This document shows, in pieces, positions 6,677-7,074 of a stretch of 7,074 bases of DNA. Position 1 is the first letter of the stretch; each line of letters begins with the position of its first letter. The stretch is taken from assembly GCA_903929065.1 (NCBI GenBank), contig CAIYTJ010000683.1:1-7074 (forward strand). Reading direction: 5' to 3'. The notes below the pieces were generated by a model. The model saw nothing but the letters and a program-made list of their open reading frames with translations. It searched no databases and had not been told where the DNA came from. Origin of the DNA: an uncultured Bacteroidales bacterium (GTDB taxonomy: Bacteria > Bacteroidota > Bacteroidia > Bacteroidales > Paludibacteraceae). Made by a program: the position numbers and the translations under genes.

Positions 6677-6686
6677 ATATTTAAAA

Positions 6687-7074
6687 ATGAAACTGTTATT
6701 AGCAAGTTTTTTCAGTCTGATAATGAATCTGGCAGTAGCTCAAACGCTCGATATTCATATCAAGAACATTCGCAGCCCCAAAGGCCAGCTTTGTATTGCT
6801 GTTTTTGCAAATCAGGATGGATTTAATGCTGAGAAAACTCTATATGATTTAAAATGCACCAAGAATGAAGTAGTAAATGGTGAACTTCATCTTAAACTTC
6901 CATTCAAACCGGGGAAGTTCGGTGTTTCAGTACTCGACGACGAAGACAAGACCGGAAAAATGGAATATGGCTTTCTCGGAATTCCAAAGAAAGGGTTCGG
7001 ATTCTCCAATTTTTTCCTGAAAGGTTTATGCAAACCCGTTTTCGATGATTTCAGTTTTAGCTTGGAGCAGAATG
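6687..7074 (+). CDS. Secreted DUF2141 protein (3' end beyond window)
   Basis: An ATG at 6687 opens a frame that runs off the right edge after 129 codons. It is read directly from the sequence. Residues 1-19 form a signal peptide (MKLLLASFFSLIMNLAVAQ). The rest matches the DUF2141 pattern: TLDIHIKNIRSPKGQLCIAVF at the start as strands one and two, then PFKPGKFGVSVLDDEDKTGKME, then GFLGIPKKGFGFSN (95-108), and a late PVFDDFSFSL strand (117-126). DUF2141 proteins are small secreted beta proteins of about 140-150 residues with no established function, so perhaps 10-20 residues are missing here. It lies 10 nt after the SDR gene in the same direction. The acidic DDEDKTGK loop resembles a metal-binding loop, which is inference. 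Confidence 0.88.
   Translation, partial: MKLLLASFFSLIMNLAVAQTLDIHIKNIRSPKGQLCIAVFANQDGFNAEKTLYDLKCTKNEVVNGELHLKLPFKPGKFGVSVLDDEDKTGKMEYGFLGIPKKGFGFSNFFLKGLCKPVFDDFSFSLEQN

Overview
The window looks like chromosomal DNA from a member of the Bacteroidota, probably a Bacteroidales or Marinilabiliales-type organism. This is an inference from several features. A SurA-type foldase sits directly upstream of a large OstA_2-type LptA-like protein. There is a regulator that fuses a seven-helix membrane domain to an AraC helix-turn-helix. A DUF2141 secreted protein is present. Start codons lack Shine-Dalgarno sequences and have A/T-rich upstream regions. One TAnnTTTG box, the Bacteroidota -7 promoter type, lies upstream of the foldase gene. 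No tRNA, rRNA, CRISPR array, transposase or phage gene is visible.

Bases 1-1047 are essentially non-coding and are the most unusual part. They hold a possible 42-residue C-terminal gene tail at the left edge, a minus-strand terminator-like hairpin (226-281), and six tandem 42-bp units (304-555). The unit junctions of that array are near-perfect 18-bp inverted repeats. Two short palindromes follow (665-677 and 710-728), the second resembling the REP-like hairpins common in Bacteroidota, and then a candidate promoter and leader for the foldase gene.

Bases 1048-4277 form a two-gene unit with a 20-nt gap. A periplasmic SurA-like peptidyl-prolyl isomerase is followed by a 617-residue OstA/LptA-like protein that starts on TTG. 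Both belong to outer-membrane biogenesis: the first to folding of outer-membrane proteins, the second to lipopolysaccharide transport.

Bases 4389-7074 look like a separate module. It has a membrane-anchored AraC-type regulator (4389-5465), then a 140-nt gap ending in a perfect 9-bp inverted repeat that abuts the next ATG. After that come an extended SDR (NAD-dependent epimerase-like) protein (5606-6676) and, 10 nt on, a secreted DUF2141 protein (6687 to the window end, truncated by the edge). The last two genes are probably one operon, and the regulator may control them. That link rests on order and spacing only.

No gene set for a recognisable new defence or mobile system is present. The best candidate for something undescribed is the helically phased 42-bp palindrome array with its minus-strand terminator. 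The inverted repeat in the leader of the SDR gene comes second.
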